From Rhizophlyctis rosea (taxonomy: Eukaryota > Chytridiomycota > Chytridiomycetes > Rhizophlyctidales > Rhizophlyctidaceae): a DNA stretch of 64,000 nucleotides. How positions within the stretch are numbered: the stretch's first letter is position 1; each line of letters starts with the position of its first letter. Where the stretch lies: positions 56,884-120,883 of the forward strand of contig JADGJC010000079.1 in the NCBI GenBank assembly GCA_027596075.1, written 5' to 3'. Below the pieces are notes generated by a model. It saw nothing but the letters and a program-made list of their open reading frames with translations. It ran no database searches and was not told where the DNA came from. Of the stretch, positions 32,692-44,611 are shown piece after piece. The position numbers were made by a program, and so were the translations under genes.

Positions 32692-35600
32692 GCTGCTTGA
32701 GGAAATGCGAATGGTGTTGCTGATTGATCCAGTGTGGGCGATATTGCACAGCAGTGATCTGATGGGTGGAACTTTATGTGGAAATGTCGGTCAACTTTTG
32801 CAAACCAGTAAATCCAAACGCTTTTAAGCTACGGAAGTCACGACCACAATCTTACCTTTCCTTCAGATCGTAAAAGGCTGTACAGCACTATATCCTGAGG
32901 CCAGAATCCGTTGGCTTCAAGGGGTTGCAGTTGTTCATATGGTGGCCAGTGGCCACGAACACATTTTGACACCTTCGACTCTGTGCGGAAGGCACAGTGA
33001 CTGCCAATGAAATTCTACTGAAGGCACTCCTGTTCCAATTTGCAGGGTCATGGACTCTGAGGCTTGAAAGGCTAAGATTGTGCGGACAAAGTGGGCAACC
33101 AAGAGTCGAGACTCTGAATACAGGACCACTCGCTTCAGGAGTACAGTGGGTGTGTTTCTGTAAGACCCCTGAAGGAGTTTGAAGCCTTGGTCGCGACCTA
33201 ACTAGTCCCTCCCTCTTACTGCTCCTCGTTGAAGCCTTGCTCGCGTCGCCACCATCCAAGCTGTCAGTCCAGTGTGAGCTAGTGTGGCAACAGTGACCAA
33301 AAATTGACAGCAGTCCAATCAGGTGACTGCGCGATTGAAGTTTGACAAGCAAACGCATTGAGATTGGAAACAGCTGAACGATTCCTCTCCAGGGACCAAA
33401 AATCTAGATCCAAACCACCCATCATGCACATCAGTGTCGATGTATTTTCGGCCGCGACCCCCCCATCTGCACCTCAAAGTCCAGAAACATTTAAAAAAGG
33501 TTCGTAAACCAACCCAAAGGCAACATATTCCAACCAAATCCACTCCGAAAGGTTAATCTCCTGTTCAGCGGACCCTCCCCTTCCATTACACAATCCCCGC
33601 CGCCACTCCGGCTGCCTTCCATCAAGATGAAACCTCTTCTCGCCTGGCCGCGGGCCCTTTGGTGAGTGTCGCGCTATTTGAAGATTCACGTAGCATGGGG
33701 GTGAATCGTAGGAATATAAAACGGTCAGGCAGACTATGGGCTGCAAAATTGGCGATATGGCATTGAGAGTTAGAAAGTAAGCGTGAATTTGAGCACCACC
33801 AGGCCCCAACCTCTGCACTTATGTGCGCGTTGATAACTTGGTCTGGCCCACGGTTTGGATGGCATAGTCTTGTTTTTCCAACTGACTGCTGCTCTTTTGC
33901 AACCTTAGGCCGATGCCGCCAACAATAACCAATGCATCTACTTCCACTGCTGAAAAGGCAGTCAAATGCCCAAGCACAGACTGCGGCTCTCCTACTCCAA
34001 TCACACCATCTGCGACGGCCATAGGGCAAATTCGCCCGCTTCCACTTCAGCACCATCCATCTGTCACGGCCGCATCTTTAACCTGACCTTCATGGTCCAA
34101 AATTCCTTTGCGGAGGTTAATGATCCTAAGACCGACAGAAAAGTCGTTGAAAATTCCTAAATTACCCGCCTTGAAGTCGCCGCGCCTCAGTGGGGTCATG
34201 GGTATCTGACGATAGAGGGGCGGGGGAGAAGGAGGTGCACAATGGGAAGGAACAGGGCGGAAGTATCTAGGGCAAATTGAGGCAAGCGAAGCAAACCATA
34301 ACACTTGGGAACGGGTTCAACCTTGCGACATACTCCAGCTCGCGCGGGAGCACCCACAACTTCAACTCCATCGGTTTTGAATGGCGGACTTATGTGCGCT
34401 TCGTTGCTCGCGTGCATGGGAAAGGGAGTGATCAAGTTGTTGGAGGTTGATCCGCTTTCGGGGTGGTGTTAAAATGGGAGATTGGCGTATATGGGACGGT
34501 TGGCGGATTGGAGTATAAGGAGGTTTTGGGGGACGGATGTCCGCTTCCCGGTTGAATGAATACATGAGCAGCGTACTATGAAAGAAATCTACTATCATAC
34601 AGTGTGATTCACATACACCCCTCACCACTAATTAGCGACTGGAATCGGGCCTAAAAAGCCAAATACAACCGCCCTTGTGCGGAGACTTTATTTGAGAATG
34701 CAATACTGTAAGTATCTGTATGTGGCAGGTCCGGGCACAGCGCAGCACAGAGCGAGCCATCCCGCCGCATTCTCGTTCTTCTCCCAATCCCATAAAGCTC
34801 TTTACTCCGCAGATGGTGATGTATGCCGTAGGAGAGGAAGACTGGTCAAAATCCTCCTGCAAGGCGTGAATGGACATATTCTATGTTTCAGCTTCCCATG
34901 GCTCCGCAAACAGTATATCATGAGTCCATCAATCGGATTTTGGGGAACATGGAGGAAGCTGTGCATCCGATTCTTGGTGATAAAGATGAGTCCCGGCGGT
35001 AAAAACATTTCTGAGCACAGCTCAAGAGATAACATCATGTCAATGCCATGGTGCCACACAATCACAGCAGCCCATGAAGAAGGTATTGGCAACGAAGTCG
35101 TCATAGCCGTCGGACGCAAATGTTGCGGCACCAGCATAAAGGGGAGAATTCTGGTTTCCAGTAAGGTAATGTCCAAACCCCTCCCGCCAGGGCGTTCTTA
35201 GCACATAGAAGTTGCAACTTGAGTATATCAGAACTCTTCCACCAAGAGTAGACTAAGAGTTCAGAATGATACTCTGCCAGCAGCTAAACGCCGTCTAATC
35301 AGAATGGGACTTTCGCATCTGAAGAAATTTGAGACCCGTTGTGTCGGTGTGGGTATTGCCAGACTTACTTCCTTTGAAGATCCTAGGTGCACGCTTCCAA
35401 TGCACATACCATCGAGACAGTCTTGGTAACACTGTTGCGTTGGATCAAGTGAGTGGGGCATCGCATCTGCTTACGAAACGATATCATGCGATGCAGGAAG
35501 GGGTGCCTTCAGATCAGCGGACATCTCCGGTATGGTAGCACAGCAGTGCAGATCATTCAACTGGAAGCCGCCTCGTGAGTCGTGTGTTTGAAGTCTGACA

Positions 35601-36200
35601 TGAAAATATCACCCATACTTACCAGTCATAACACATCTACACATGCATGGTCATTAGTTTCATTGCAACATCAACTTCCATTAGAAAACATGTTCCAATT
35701 CCAGACTTTCATAATTCTAGAACGGGAGTAAACAATCTGTCGGTTGATGTAGCAGCCATCTGATTGGCTCATCCGACCGAGCCAAGCCACCGGGTCCTTG
35801 TGGCACGGTCAAACCTTCTTGTGTTCCCGGGCGGTCCCTTCGCGTGTTGGGGTCTGTGGAACCGCCCTTTCTATGGACCCGTTTTTCACACTGGTAACCC
35901 ATTACTTTGTTTGACGGACTCCGTGATAATGGATTACATGGAAGGAGATGACCGATAAACCAGCCGACGAACGGCAACGCCAATCGCGTGATGAATCAGC
36001 AAGATGTGTGTGCATGGTGCTTGGGTCGTTCCGACGTGGATAAGGAGACACCCACCGGTGCCTCGTTCCGAATGGGATGTTCCGTGTGGATGTTGGGAGA
36101 AAACACATACATAAGGGAGAGGACTTATGGCGAAGATCACTAGCTGTAAATTCACTTCAACCGTTTCTCTGAAAGACTTTCAGGCACCGAGTACGACATC
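32692..36200. other. Gene-poor 3.5-kb region
   Basis: No supported gene. Fragments with protein-like composition (minus strand about 34047-34435; plus strand about 34677-35201) cannot be joined into a coherent product and may be old relics. Confidence 0.5.
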
Positions 36201-37343
36201 ATGGCTGTTCAACTCCCTGTTGAAATTGTCCTCGAATGCATGAATGCCGTTGGGCATTCGACAGACTCTCGAACGGCAGCCAAAACCTACTACACCTGTG
36301 CGTTCATCAACCGAGCATGGCATGGAGCGGCTATTCGTTTCCTATGGTACGACATCCACCTTGCGTCTCCTGCCCATGCCGATGAGTGCCTTCGCAACAT
36401 CCAGAAATACCCGCGCAACACGCACTTCACCCGTTCCCTGACATTCAACGGCGGCACGCCCTTGCGCGACCCGACAAAACCAGAAATTGCGCACGCTTAC
36501 GTCTCGATTCCTCACGTCCTTTCAACCCTGTTTCCTAACCTCCAAAGCTTGACTGTGGACAACGCCACCATCGCCGCAACAACCCTCGCGTCCTTCTTTG
36601 CCACCTCCCAATCCATCACTTCCCTCTCCATCTACCACTGGACCGGAACATTTGATGAAACGTCTACATCTACCACCGCTTTGCAAAGCGGCATTTCCCG
36701 CCTATCCACCCTGACTGCCGGTGCACCCGCCGGCACACCATGCCACATCTACAACGACGACGAAAAATCCCTCCTAACATATCTAACAACTCACACCTCG
36801 TCCCACCTCCGTTCCTTCTCCTTCGCATCCCACTACAAAACATACCTAGACAACTGCATCAAACCTCTCGCCGAAAACGGAGGTGCTTCCAACCTCGAAT
36901 CCATAACCCTAGAACGCTCCGCAACAGACTCCTCCATCCTCCCCATTATCAACGCCTCAACCTGCCTGAAATCCATCAACCTAAACGGCACCCGCGCAAC
37001 AGACCTGACCGTCTCCGCCCTCGTTGACTCATGTCCGGATTTGCAATCCCTCCATTTGGGGTACACATACATCACAGACAGTGCCATCACCTCTCTGTCA
37101 TCACAGGATGCTCCAGAGCTTAGTTCGTTGGATTTAACAAACACGTATGTGACGGAGGACGCATTTGTAGAGTATTTGAAGGTGAAGGGAAAGGAATTGA
37201 GGAAGGTTGGGTTGAAGGAGAATCGGTGGGTGACAGAGAAGACTTTGAGGGCTATTGAGGAGCATGCGGGTGGGGTGGAGGTTTTGGAGGTTGATGAGAT
37301 GGTTTGGATGGGGTTGTGTGCTGGTGGGGAAGGGGATAAATAA
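36201..37343 (+). CDS. F-box protein with leucine-rich repeats
   Basis: Single exon, 380 residues. The F-box is at the N-terminus (LPVEIVLECMNAVG.. YTCAFINRAWHGAAIRFLWYDI). Degenerate LRRs fill the rest, clearest at LESITLERSATDSSILPII, CLKSINLNGTRATDLTVSAL, DLQSLHLGYTYITDSAITSL and ELSSLDLTNTYVTEDAF, the last four with the amino-acid-type LRR period. By family, it would be a substrate receptor of an SCF ubiquitin ligase, binding Skp1 through the F-box. The target is unknown. Codons are C-ending up to about 37040 and G/T-ending after. Confidence 0.85.
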   Translation: MAVQLPVEIVLECMNAVGHSTDSRTAAKTYYTCAFINRAWHGAAIRFLWYDIHLASPAHADECLRNIQKYPRNTHFTRSLTFNGGTPLRDPTKPEIAHAYVSIPHVLSTLFPNLQSLTVDNATIAATTLASFFATSQSITSLSIYHWTGTFDETSTSTTALQSGISRLSTLTAGAPAGTPCHIYNDDEKSLLTYLTTHTSSHLRSFSFASHYKTYLDNCIKPLAENGGASNLESITLERSATDSSILPIINASTCLKSINLNGTRATDLTVSALVDSCPDLQSLHLGYTYITDSAITSLSSQDAPELSSLDLTNTYVTEDAFVEYLKVKGKELRKVGLKENRWVTEKTLRAIEEHAGGVEVLEVDEMVWMGLCAGGEGDK

Positions 37344-37595
37344 GTGTCGAGAAGAGATGGTGGTTTTAGGGATACCAATCGAAGGTAGTTGTAACGGGTT
37401 TCTTAATGAATGTATATATTACGCTTGATAGATACCGGTGGTCCGTTCTTGTGGAGGGGACGACCACCCTGTTATTGAATAGAGTAACACATAGAATCCG
37501 CATTGAATGACCATGAGTTTGTGATTGTGGATAAGTTACGAAACAATGTTGTCTGCTACAAATGCTTTAGACAATGTAAGCGCTAGGAATCTCTA

Positions 37596-38552
37596 TTATC
37601 CAACTTGATCCGCAACCGTCACGTTCTCGTCTTTTCCGCTTCTCCCTTTCCTTCCCCTATTTGAAGTTGTCTTTGGAGGCAGTGGCTCTTCCCCCTCATA
37701 TATCTCCTCAACCTTCAACACATTAAACTCCTCCCGAAGTCTAGAAGCCAAATATTTGATTCCCCATTCCTCACAAGGACGATGCCCCACACATACCACT
37801 GCCATCCGTTTCTCCATCGCTGCTGCCAATCCCGGCTCCCGCACCGCACCAGTCAAGTACAGAACGTCACTTCCATCATCTTGACTTGCAATCCACCCTT
37901 TCTCAACCGCAGCCGTCAGGACTCTCTCCACTTCCTCCGGATGAAACGCATTCATGATAGCCAACACACGGATCGGTCTATCAGAATTCGTCAAGTCAAT
38001 TCCAAAAACGCCCTCACATCCACTAAAATCCTCCCGAATCTTGTCACAAAGCTCCTGCGCATGACCCCGCACAGCACCCACAAGTCCAATCCTCCTTGCC
38101 GGGTCTCCTTTATACCCCGCAAGGCACGCCGCCTTCCCAACATCAACACCAAGTCTATCTGCCAACGCCACATTCCATCCCGTCGTCAGTACCTCGTCGA
38201 AACCCACATGCGAAGCCAGCACGGAAGCGCCTCGTCGTACTCGTTTACGGTCGAGGGTGAAGGGGCGGTGGAGAAATAGGAGGGGTGGAAGGGGTGATGG
38301 GTCGTTGAGGGATGTGTAGACGGTAGGAGTGGGTGTTATGGAAAGGATGATTCGATCGATGCGGGCGGTGGCGGGGGTGTAGGTTGGATGGCGGGGGGAG
38401 TGGTAGATGAAGGGGACATCGCGGGGACGGGAGGGGAAGAAGGTTTGGAGGAAGGTGGTTATTGTTTGGGCGGTTGGCAGGTTTGGAGGAGGATTTGGTG
38501 ATCGTGGCATACGTTGAGTGGGGGAGAGTTCATGATGGAATGAGTTGGACAT
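37596..38552 (-). CDS. NIF3-like (DUF34) family protein
   Basis: Intronless, 318 residues from ATG 38552; ATG 38510 is equally possible (304 residues). The N-terminal half has IDRIILSI then LLFLHRPFTLDR and GASVLASHVGFDEVLTTGWN-VALADRLGV, matching the family core with its HxP-like and SHxxFD-like metal-ligand regions. The C-terminal half ends with MAVVCVGHRPCEEWGIKYLASRL, matching the family's GHxxSE-type closing motif. NIF3/DUF34 proteins are widespread metal-dependent proteins of uncertain function, with a GTP cyclohydrolase-like fold. The last 40 residues are a basic tail (SNRGRKGRSGKDE). Family call fairly secure; biochemical role unknown. Confidence 0.7.
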   Translation of the reverse strand: MSNSFHHELSPTQRMPRSPNPPPNLPTAQTITTFLQTFFPSRPRDVPFIYHSPRHPTYTPATARIDRIILSITPTPTVYTSLNDPSPLPPLLFLHRPFTLDRKRVRRGASVLASHVGFDEVLTTGWNVALADRLGVDVGKAACLAGYKGDPARRIGLVGAVRGHAQELCDKIREDFSGCEGVFGIDLTNSDRPIRVLAIMNAFHPEEVERVLTAAVEKGWIASQDDGSDVLYLTGAVREPGLAAAMEKRMAVVCVGHRPCEEWGIKYLASRLREEFNVLKVEEIYEGEEPLPPKTTSNRGRKGRSGKDENVTVADQVG

Positions 38553-39104
38553 GAGAATGATAATCACCTTGTTGCGGTTATATTCCCTGTTTGTCCAAAA
38601 ATCAAAGAAGCATACCAAGTATGCACGGTACTGGTTGTTGTTTGTTTCGCGGTTTCGAGTGTTTTTCCTGACATGCTGTGGGTTGTCGTCACGCGTCCAG
38701 CTAAAGGTTGCTTGTATGGCTGTGCCAGCCCAAATGATGACTGTGCCATTCTTGTGTCCAAGGATCGGACTTGCGGATCGCCGCAAGAATGCCACGTTTG
38801 CAATCCAAGTTCTGCCAGCGTTCGAGCAGTTTTTGTTCTCACAATTTTCCTGCACGCGACCAGTGCTAAAAGAACGACCGACACAGGATTAAACTATCTT
38901 TTCCCTATATCATTCAGAGCAGACGTTGCCGTTCTTTTTTGTTTTTGTGCGAATTTTCATCTAAATAACAACAAGATTAAAACTGCCCCTCCAGCCCCTT
39001 GGGACTTCAATACTGCAAACAGATAGTTCGAACGACGTACAAGGTACGAACTGTACGCTCAAGCGGCATAAGTATTGCTTTTGCTGACTCATGTCCGTTT
39101 CTAG
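38553..39104. other. Divergent promoter region, NIF3-like and ankyrin genes
   Basis: 552 nt between start codons, AT-rich around 38900-38980. No motif recognised. Confidence 0.5.
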
Positions 39105-40985
39105 ATGTCCATGAAATCTACCAACAAACAGGGCCTGCAAAACAACACAAACTCTTCACATAGCGGCCAACCAACCCATGGAACATTCATCAAAACTCCC
39201 CTCATCGACGTTCTGCCCACCATCATTCTCTTCAGCCACCCCCAAGACGCCCGTTCCCTCCTCCGCCTGAACAAAGCTTCCTCTATGACAATCAAACCGC
39301 TCGATTTGATGTGGGGAGAAGCCTACTGGAGACTCTCTCGCCACCTAGTCCAAATCGTCCACATTCAGCCACACACGTTGATATCACCCCATCAACGCCA
39401 GAAAGTTGAAGCCATCATGAACGCACAACAGCTCAGGTCCGCGGACAATTGTTGGAATTGGGCAGCAAGGAAGGGACACGTTCCGGTTATTCAGCGTCTT
39501 TTGCGTGAGAGATCACTTGATCAGTTAAATTCGGCTCTCGGTACGGCGGCGCGGTTGGGGTATCTGGAATTGGCGGGTGTGTTGCTTGAGGCGGGGGCGG
39601 ATATACATACGGAGGCGGCGGTTAGGCAGAGGAGGGATAAGCGGTTGACACCTTACCCCGCACTGGATGTTGTTCATCCTTTGAGGGCGGCAGTTATGGG
39701 TGGGCATGTGGAGGTTGCCCGCTTATTGCTGGCGAAGGGCGCGTTTCTTGGAGTGTTACCTATGCTGACGTTGAAAGACGTCATCGGGAATGCTCTCAAG
39801 GCACAAAAGAGCGGGGCTAGCTTGGAACCGGATGCGGTGAAGTGGATGAAGATGATTGACGTACTGATAGATGCTGGAATTACTGGACGAAATTGGGCCC
39901 TTTTGGACGCCATCCGTCTTCCTACGGCTCACGTGGTGCATCGTTTGCTGCAGGATGATTTCGACATCAACATGCATCACAAAAACTTGGCCTTACGTGG
40001 CGCCGCCAGCGCTGGTCGTTTGATCATGGTTAGTCTCTTGGTGGACGCTGGGGCTGATGTGAATGCGGATGGAGGTTCGGCCGGTCCCCCGCTTATTGCT
40101 GCGATTTCTGCAACGTGTCAGTGCTGGGAGCGTCATCGGCTTAGGGACGCGGCGGCTGTTGTAGAGAATCAAGAAGGGTGGCTGGAAGATTATGATAGAG
40201 GGCTCAATGTCATTGGCTTCTTGCTAGAAGAAGAAGCGGACATCCATTACAACTCCGAGCAAGCGTTGCGGATGGCGATCCACAGCGGATGTTCGGATAT
40301 CGTCAGCTGTCTGTTGGAACATGGAGCGGACATTCATATTAGCAAAGATTATCCGTTGATGGTGGCATGTGGGGAGGGACACACTGAGGTTGGATTGTTA
40401 CTTTTGGCAGCGGGTGCGAATGTAAACGCCGTTGGTGGGGTTGCTTATGTCATGGGGGCTTTGCGGGATGATGTGGGAGTTGCGCGAGTGCTGATGAAGA
40501 GGGACGGCGGCGAAACGGAAGGTGGGATATCGTCAAAGGAGATATTTTGCACGGGAGGATTGTCAAGCATTGCCACAATACCTGACATTGGGGACGATGA
40601 GGCGGTCCAGGTCGTGTTAATTGGGGGAGCTAATACCCGAGGACAAGATTTAGCCGCAGCCATAACGGCTGCTGCTGATTGTGGTTACGTTAATGGCGTG
40701 AGGAAGTTGTTGCACGAGGGAGCAAGTGTGGAGGGATATGGAACCTTGCGGGATAGACCCTTAGCCGTTGCTGCACGAGAAGGGCATGCAGATGTTGTGA
40801 CAATGCTTTTGAAGGCAGGCGCTTACATGCGAGCACACAATTGTGCGGCACTTCGGTATGCACGTGAACATCACCATTTTCATATTGTTGACCTGTTGAT
40901 GAAGGATAGTACAGATGAAGGGGAAGGGGAAGGCATTACTTCCAATTCGGGGGGGAAGTGGTGGAGTCAGCTATGTATGGCATGA
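39105..40985 (+). CDS. Ankyrin-repeat protein with F-box-like N-terminus
   Basis: Single exon, 626 residues; a second ATG two codons on (39111) is equally possible. Residues 25-60 (TPLIDVLPTIILFSHPQDARSLLRLNKA) resemble an F-box-like helix pair. Ankyrin repeats then follow from about residue 105 to 610, recognisable by the pattern A..G....V..LL..GADI: ARKGHVPVIQRLL, GYLELAGVLLEAGADI, GHVEVARLLLAKGA, MVSLLVDAGADVNA, DIVSCLLEHGADIHI, GHTEVGLLLLAAGANVNA, GHADVVTMLLKAGA. Repeats are irregular, with long insertions. It is probably a protein-binding adaptor, perhaps an SCF receptor if the F-box-like part is real. The pseudogene at 5.4-6.7 kb is a broken relative. Confidence 0.88.
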   Translation: MSMKSTNKQGLQNNTNSSHSGQPTHGTFIKTPLIDVLPTIILFSHPQDARSLLRLNKASSMTIKPLDLMWGEAYWRLSRHLVQIVHIQPHTLISPHQRQKVEAIMNAQQLRSADNCWNWAARKGHVPVIQRLLRERSLDQLNSALGTAARLGYLELAGVLLEAGADIHTEAAVRQRRDKRLTPYPALDVVHPLRAAVMGGHVEVARLLLAKGAFLGVLPMLTLKDVIGNALKAQKSGASLEPDAVKWMKMIDVLIDAGITGRNWALLDAIRLPTAHVVHRLLQDDFDINMHHKNLALRGAASAGRLIMVSLLVDAGADVNADGGSAGPPLIAAISATCQCWERHRLRDAAAVVENQEGWLEDYDRGLNVIGFLLEEEADIHYNSEQALRMAIHSGCSDIVSCLLEHGADIHISKDYPLMVACGEGHTEVGLLLLAAGANVNAVGGVAYVMGALRDDVGVARVLMKRDGGETEGGISSKEIFCTGGLSSIATIPDIGDDEAVQVVLIGGANTRGQDLAAAITAAADCGYVNGVRKLLHEGASVEGYGTLRDRPLAVAAREGHADVVTMLLKAGAYMRAHNCAALRYAREHHHFHIVDLLMKDSTDEGEGEGITSNSGGKWWSQLCMA

Positions 40986-42408
40986 TATTGTGAGCTTTGT
41001 ATAATATAGGGAATTGATATCAACTGACCAGACGCAAATTTGGAATTGGCTGAAGTTGCATGCCCAGCCGCACCAGCCTCGTGTAGTGAGACGTATTCTC
41101 AACTCAATATCCCATGTTATTCTGCCTTAAGTTTGATACCAATTCCACGCTCTCAAGCTGCCACCCCATAATATTAGGAGCTGTACTTGAGCAGCGTCAT
41201 GAAATACCACCGGATGGACGACGATCCAACTACAAGAAAGTCGGCGGAATTTCGACTTGTGAGCATGCAAACAAGGCCACAACGATCCCTTACTGTCACG
41301 TCCCTGGCGAAAGCTCAGGTGAAGAGCATATGAGGTAAGCATACCAGATGAAAGCCACCACATGTTGCTGGGTAGTTTTGCACAGGTTTCTTCACTTCTC
41401 AGCCCCTCCAACTGATAAAAATCTCGTGCGTACCCGTGCCCATTAGCATGGTTGAATTGAGATCAATTCTGCAGGGGTAACGGTAGCGAATATCCTTTCC
41501 TGAACATGCGCCTCCGGCTCTTTCTTCTCCGCATTTTGTACATATGCTGACATGAACGCTTTCAGAAGGAGCCAATTCAGGGTCCTATTGTTTCAAGCAT
41601 GCTCTGCAGTGGCTTGCCCCGACTCCGAGTGGCGCTTACCGCGCCCAGCGCCACCGGCCTCAGGGGTTCATTTTCAAAACACATAGGAGGGATAGTTCTG
41701 CATTTTGCAATACAGAACGATCGCTTCCGATTATCTCAGAGGGTCTAAAACTGTATCAACCCAACGTCATGCTCTGAATGCTCATTGCAAGAATTTTGCT
41801 GGGCTTAGCTTATGGAACGTACGGGTTGGGTTCCGAAGGTGGTGCACCTCCCGTGGGGTGCAGTGATGAGTGCTTACGTGAACTTGGCCCTGTCCAGGGT
41901 TTGCACAACCTTCAACACAATTCACACATGAAAAACGCAAATAGGACCCCTACTGGATCTGTTGTACAAGAGCTGGCAGCCAAAAAAGTTCAAAAGTTGA
42001 AAGTTGAAACCGCCGCAAGTGCTTCTCATCCCTGGAGGGTGCAGCAATGCGAAGGGTCTGGACTCTGGCGCATCCGCTGGGTGAACCCCTAAGAATTCGA
42101 GAATCTGTTCGGAAAATGCTTCAGCATCGGACCGTCCGTTAGGGCTGATGTCGGTGATTGCCAAGCGTTGGGCGCGACATGGATGCTAGCGGTGCATTGG
42201 TCTTGGTAGCGTTCCGCACCGTATCCCGTCCCTCCTCCACATGTGCTAGCGTGCATGCCCACAGCAGTATCCGATCCTACACTGAATCCGCGAGCTCTAT
42301 CAAAAGGTCAGGATGCGAAGATGTTATATACGGCTCCCTCCCGCTGGACACCGTTGCGAAAGGAAGGAAGCTTGATCGCATCATCTGTCTTTGATTCCAA
42401 TCGTAAAC
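40986..42408. other. Intergenic region
   Basis: No supported gene. The 3' end is the promoter of the AA11-type gene, with a TATA-like element at 42324-42331. Confidence 0.55.
42324..42331 (+). promoter_or_regulatory. TATA-like element of the AA11-type gene
   Basis: TTATATAC about 80 nt before the ATG. Confidence 0.45.
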
Positions 42409-43655
42409 ATGATCGCCCACATCCTGAGCCTAGCAACCGCAGCATTGCTGCTGGGTACCGTCAATGCCCACATCAACATCCAGAACCCACCGCCGCGACA
42501 ATACAAGGGCAATCCTTACACGTAAGTTTTGCATGCTTAATCCATAGCCGCACCACTTCAGCATTATAACATTGTTACCATCGCAGAATCGGCACTCCAG
42601 ACTACAACATGATGGAACCCCTGTACGGCGGTGTCTCGCAACGCCCATACGCATGCCGAGGCTACACCAAAAACACCGCCGTCATGACCACATCCCCTGG
42701 CGCAACTATCAACATTGATCTGGAGGGATCTGCCACTCACGAGTTCGGACATTGCCAATTCGCCATTTCGTATGATGACAACACCTTTGTAGTCATCAAG
42801 ACCGTGCAGAACAATTGCTTCGATGATAGCTCGATCATTGGAACAAACCTGCGAAGATATAGCGTTCAGTTGCCGAGTAACCTGCCGGATTGTGGTAATG
42901 GCTGTACATTGGCATGGACATGGATCAATAACGTGGGCAATCGGGAGTATTACAGTGAGTATCATGACGCTACTTTCTCTAGAAGCATTCCGCTGCAGTA
43001 AACTGACAGTGATTTTGGTATTTTCATAGTGAACTGTGTCGACTTCAAGACCACTGGTGGGGCCAAAACTGGATCCATTACCGGCCCACAACTATTCGTC
43101 GCGCACGTCCCCGGATACCCTACCATCCCCGAACCCTCCAACGGTGCCGTCGCTGACTGTTGGCTCAAGGCGCGCCCTACCATCACCCTCAATGTCGCCA
43201 ACGGCGCACTGCAATCCGTTTCTGGTGGATCACCAGGTGTCTTCCCAGCTGCTGGAGCGTACTCCGGAGTAACAACTTGTCCCGGATCAAGTGCATCCAC
43301 TGGCGGATCCATCGTGTCACTTCCATCAAGCGGAACTGGTTCGTCATCGTCTTCATCGTCAATCACTCGATCGTCCACTACCACCACTAGCGCCAGAACC
43401 ACATCCGCGCCCGTCACAACAACTACCACAACGAGGCGTACGACCACTACAACAGTTACAACAACCACCGCCACGTCTGCCTCTTCCGCCCAAACCGCTT
43501 GCACAACTGCTACAATGAACTTCAAGCGGTGCGTGGGGACCAACAGGGGGGCGTATCAAGTATGCAACATCAATGGTTGGGTTGATCTGAGCTGCCAACC
43601 TGGGACGGTGTGCACTCCAACTGGGTCTGGAACGGTCAAGTGCTCCTTATCATAG
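42409..43655 (+). CDS. AA11-type lytic polysaccharide monooxygenase with CBM19-like module
   Basis: Exons 42409-42521, 42587-42954 and 43030-43655, 368 residues. A signal peptide ends ..LLGTVNA, and the mature protein starts HINIQNPPP; this His is the first copper ligand. The catalytic domain shows CRGY, GSATHEFGHCQFAISYD (second copper His in the ATHEFGH segment), AWTWINNVGNREYYMNC and a late PQLFVAHVPGYP. These match AA11 enzymes, which cleave chitin oxidatively. A Ser/Thr-rich linker (about 255-320) leads to a C-terminal Cys module (CTTATMNFKRC, YQVCNINGWVDLSCQPGTVC) that resembles the chitin-binding CBM19. Substrate inferred as chitin or a related wall polymer. Secreted. Confidence 0.82.
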
Positions 43656-44611
43656 AGGTGCATCGGGTTAGTCACAGTCCACCAGTGTGCGGTTCAGATA
43701 ACTTAATTGTAAATAGCATACTATTTAGTTGTAATGTTTCTGGCAAGTCGTACTGTAAACGTCTTCCAGGCTTGTAATCATTATCATTTTTGTACATAGT
43801 CTTCTTTGCTGTCTTTTGGACGATGTTTTTGATTGGAAGGATTACTTAGTGTCATGCGGAGTCGAATCTCTGTCACGTTGCCGTTATTTATGGTCCAGGA
43901 AATCTACCAATGGAGCTCTAGTACGGTGCGGGCAAATGCCGCTGTAATCCATTGCTTGACCTGCTTTGCATGAAACAAGATTAGTCGCCAGTCAAGCTGC
44001 ACAGCACTTGGGCCTAATGGGAAATGCTTGATAAAGATTGCTTGCTTGGTGGTAGTTGACCTCACGAATCCAGATGGAGAGCAAAAGCTCATGATACCAA
44101 GTGAGACTCGAGTGGACCCTGAATGACGTGGTGGCTGTGCCACTAAATGGTGGCGTTCAACAGCCTCCCGTTCAGTTCTTGACGCGTCCTGTTTCTTTTG
44201 CGATGCCAGCAAATGAATTGTCCACATTCCATTACGCAATCAATGTAAGTTCCATGAAAATTTCATGCCAGATCGAAGACGCCAACAGGAAGAGTCTGCA
44301 TAAAGTGCACAACGCTCCGAGTCGAGGGAAGTGATGACATATGAGATAAGGATTCCGTTACCTTTTTCCCACTGTTGGTTCACTGTGGACTGGTGAAACA
44401 CGTGAAAAACAGTGGAACTTGGTGGTTCCATCGTGATGGTGTTTCTATCGTCCCTGGAAGGTCTCCTGTCTTTGCACAAGAAGTTGGTTGTTCTCATTTG
44501 CATCTTTTCGCTTCCATGACCGATATATGTGAATCTGGAAGAACAAGACTGTAGTCGTTCACAGCATCATCTGTATTGCCACTACTCTGTCGTTTCTGAT
44601 ACTGACGCTCA
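43656..44611. other. Intergenic region
   Basis: 3' end of the AA11-type gene and upstream of the small Cys-rich gene. No other feature seen. Confidence 0.55.

Noticed and set aside
34047..35201. Protein-like fragments in the gene-poor region
   Set aside because: They cannot be joined by splice sites into one product and match no family I know.
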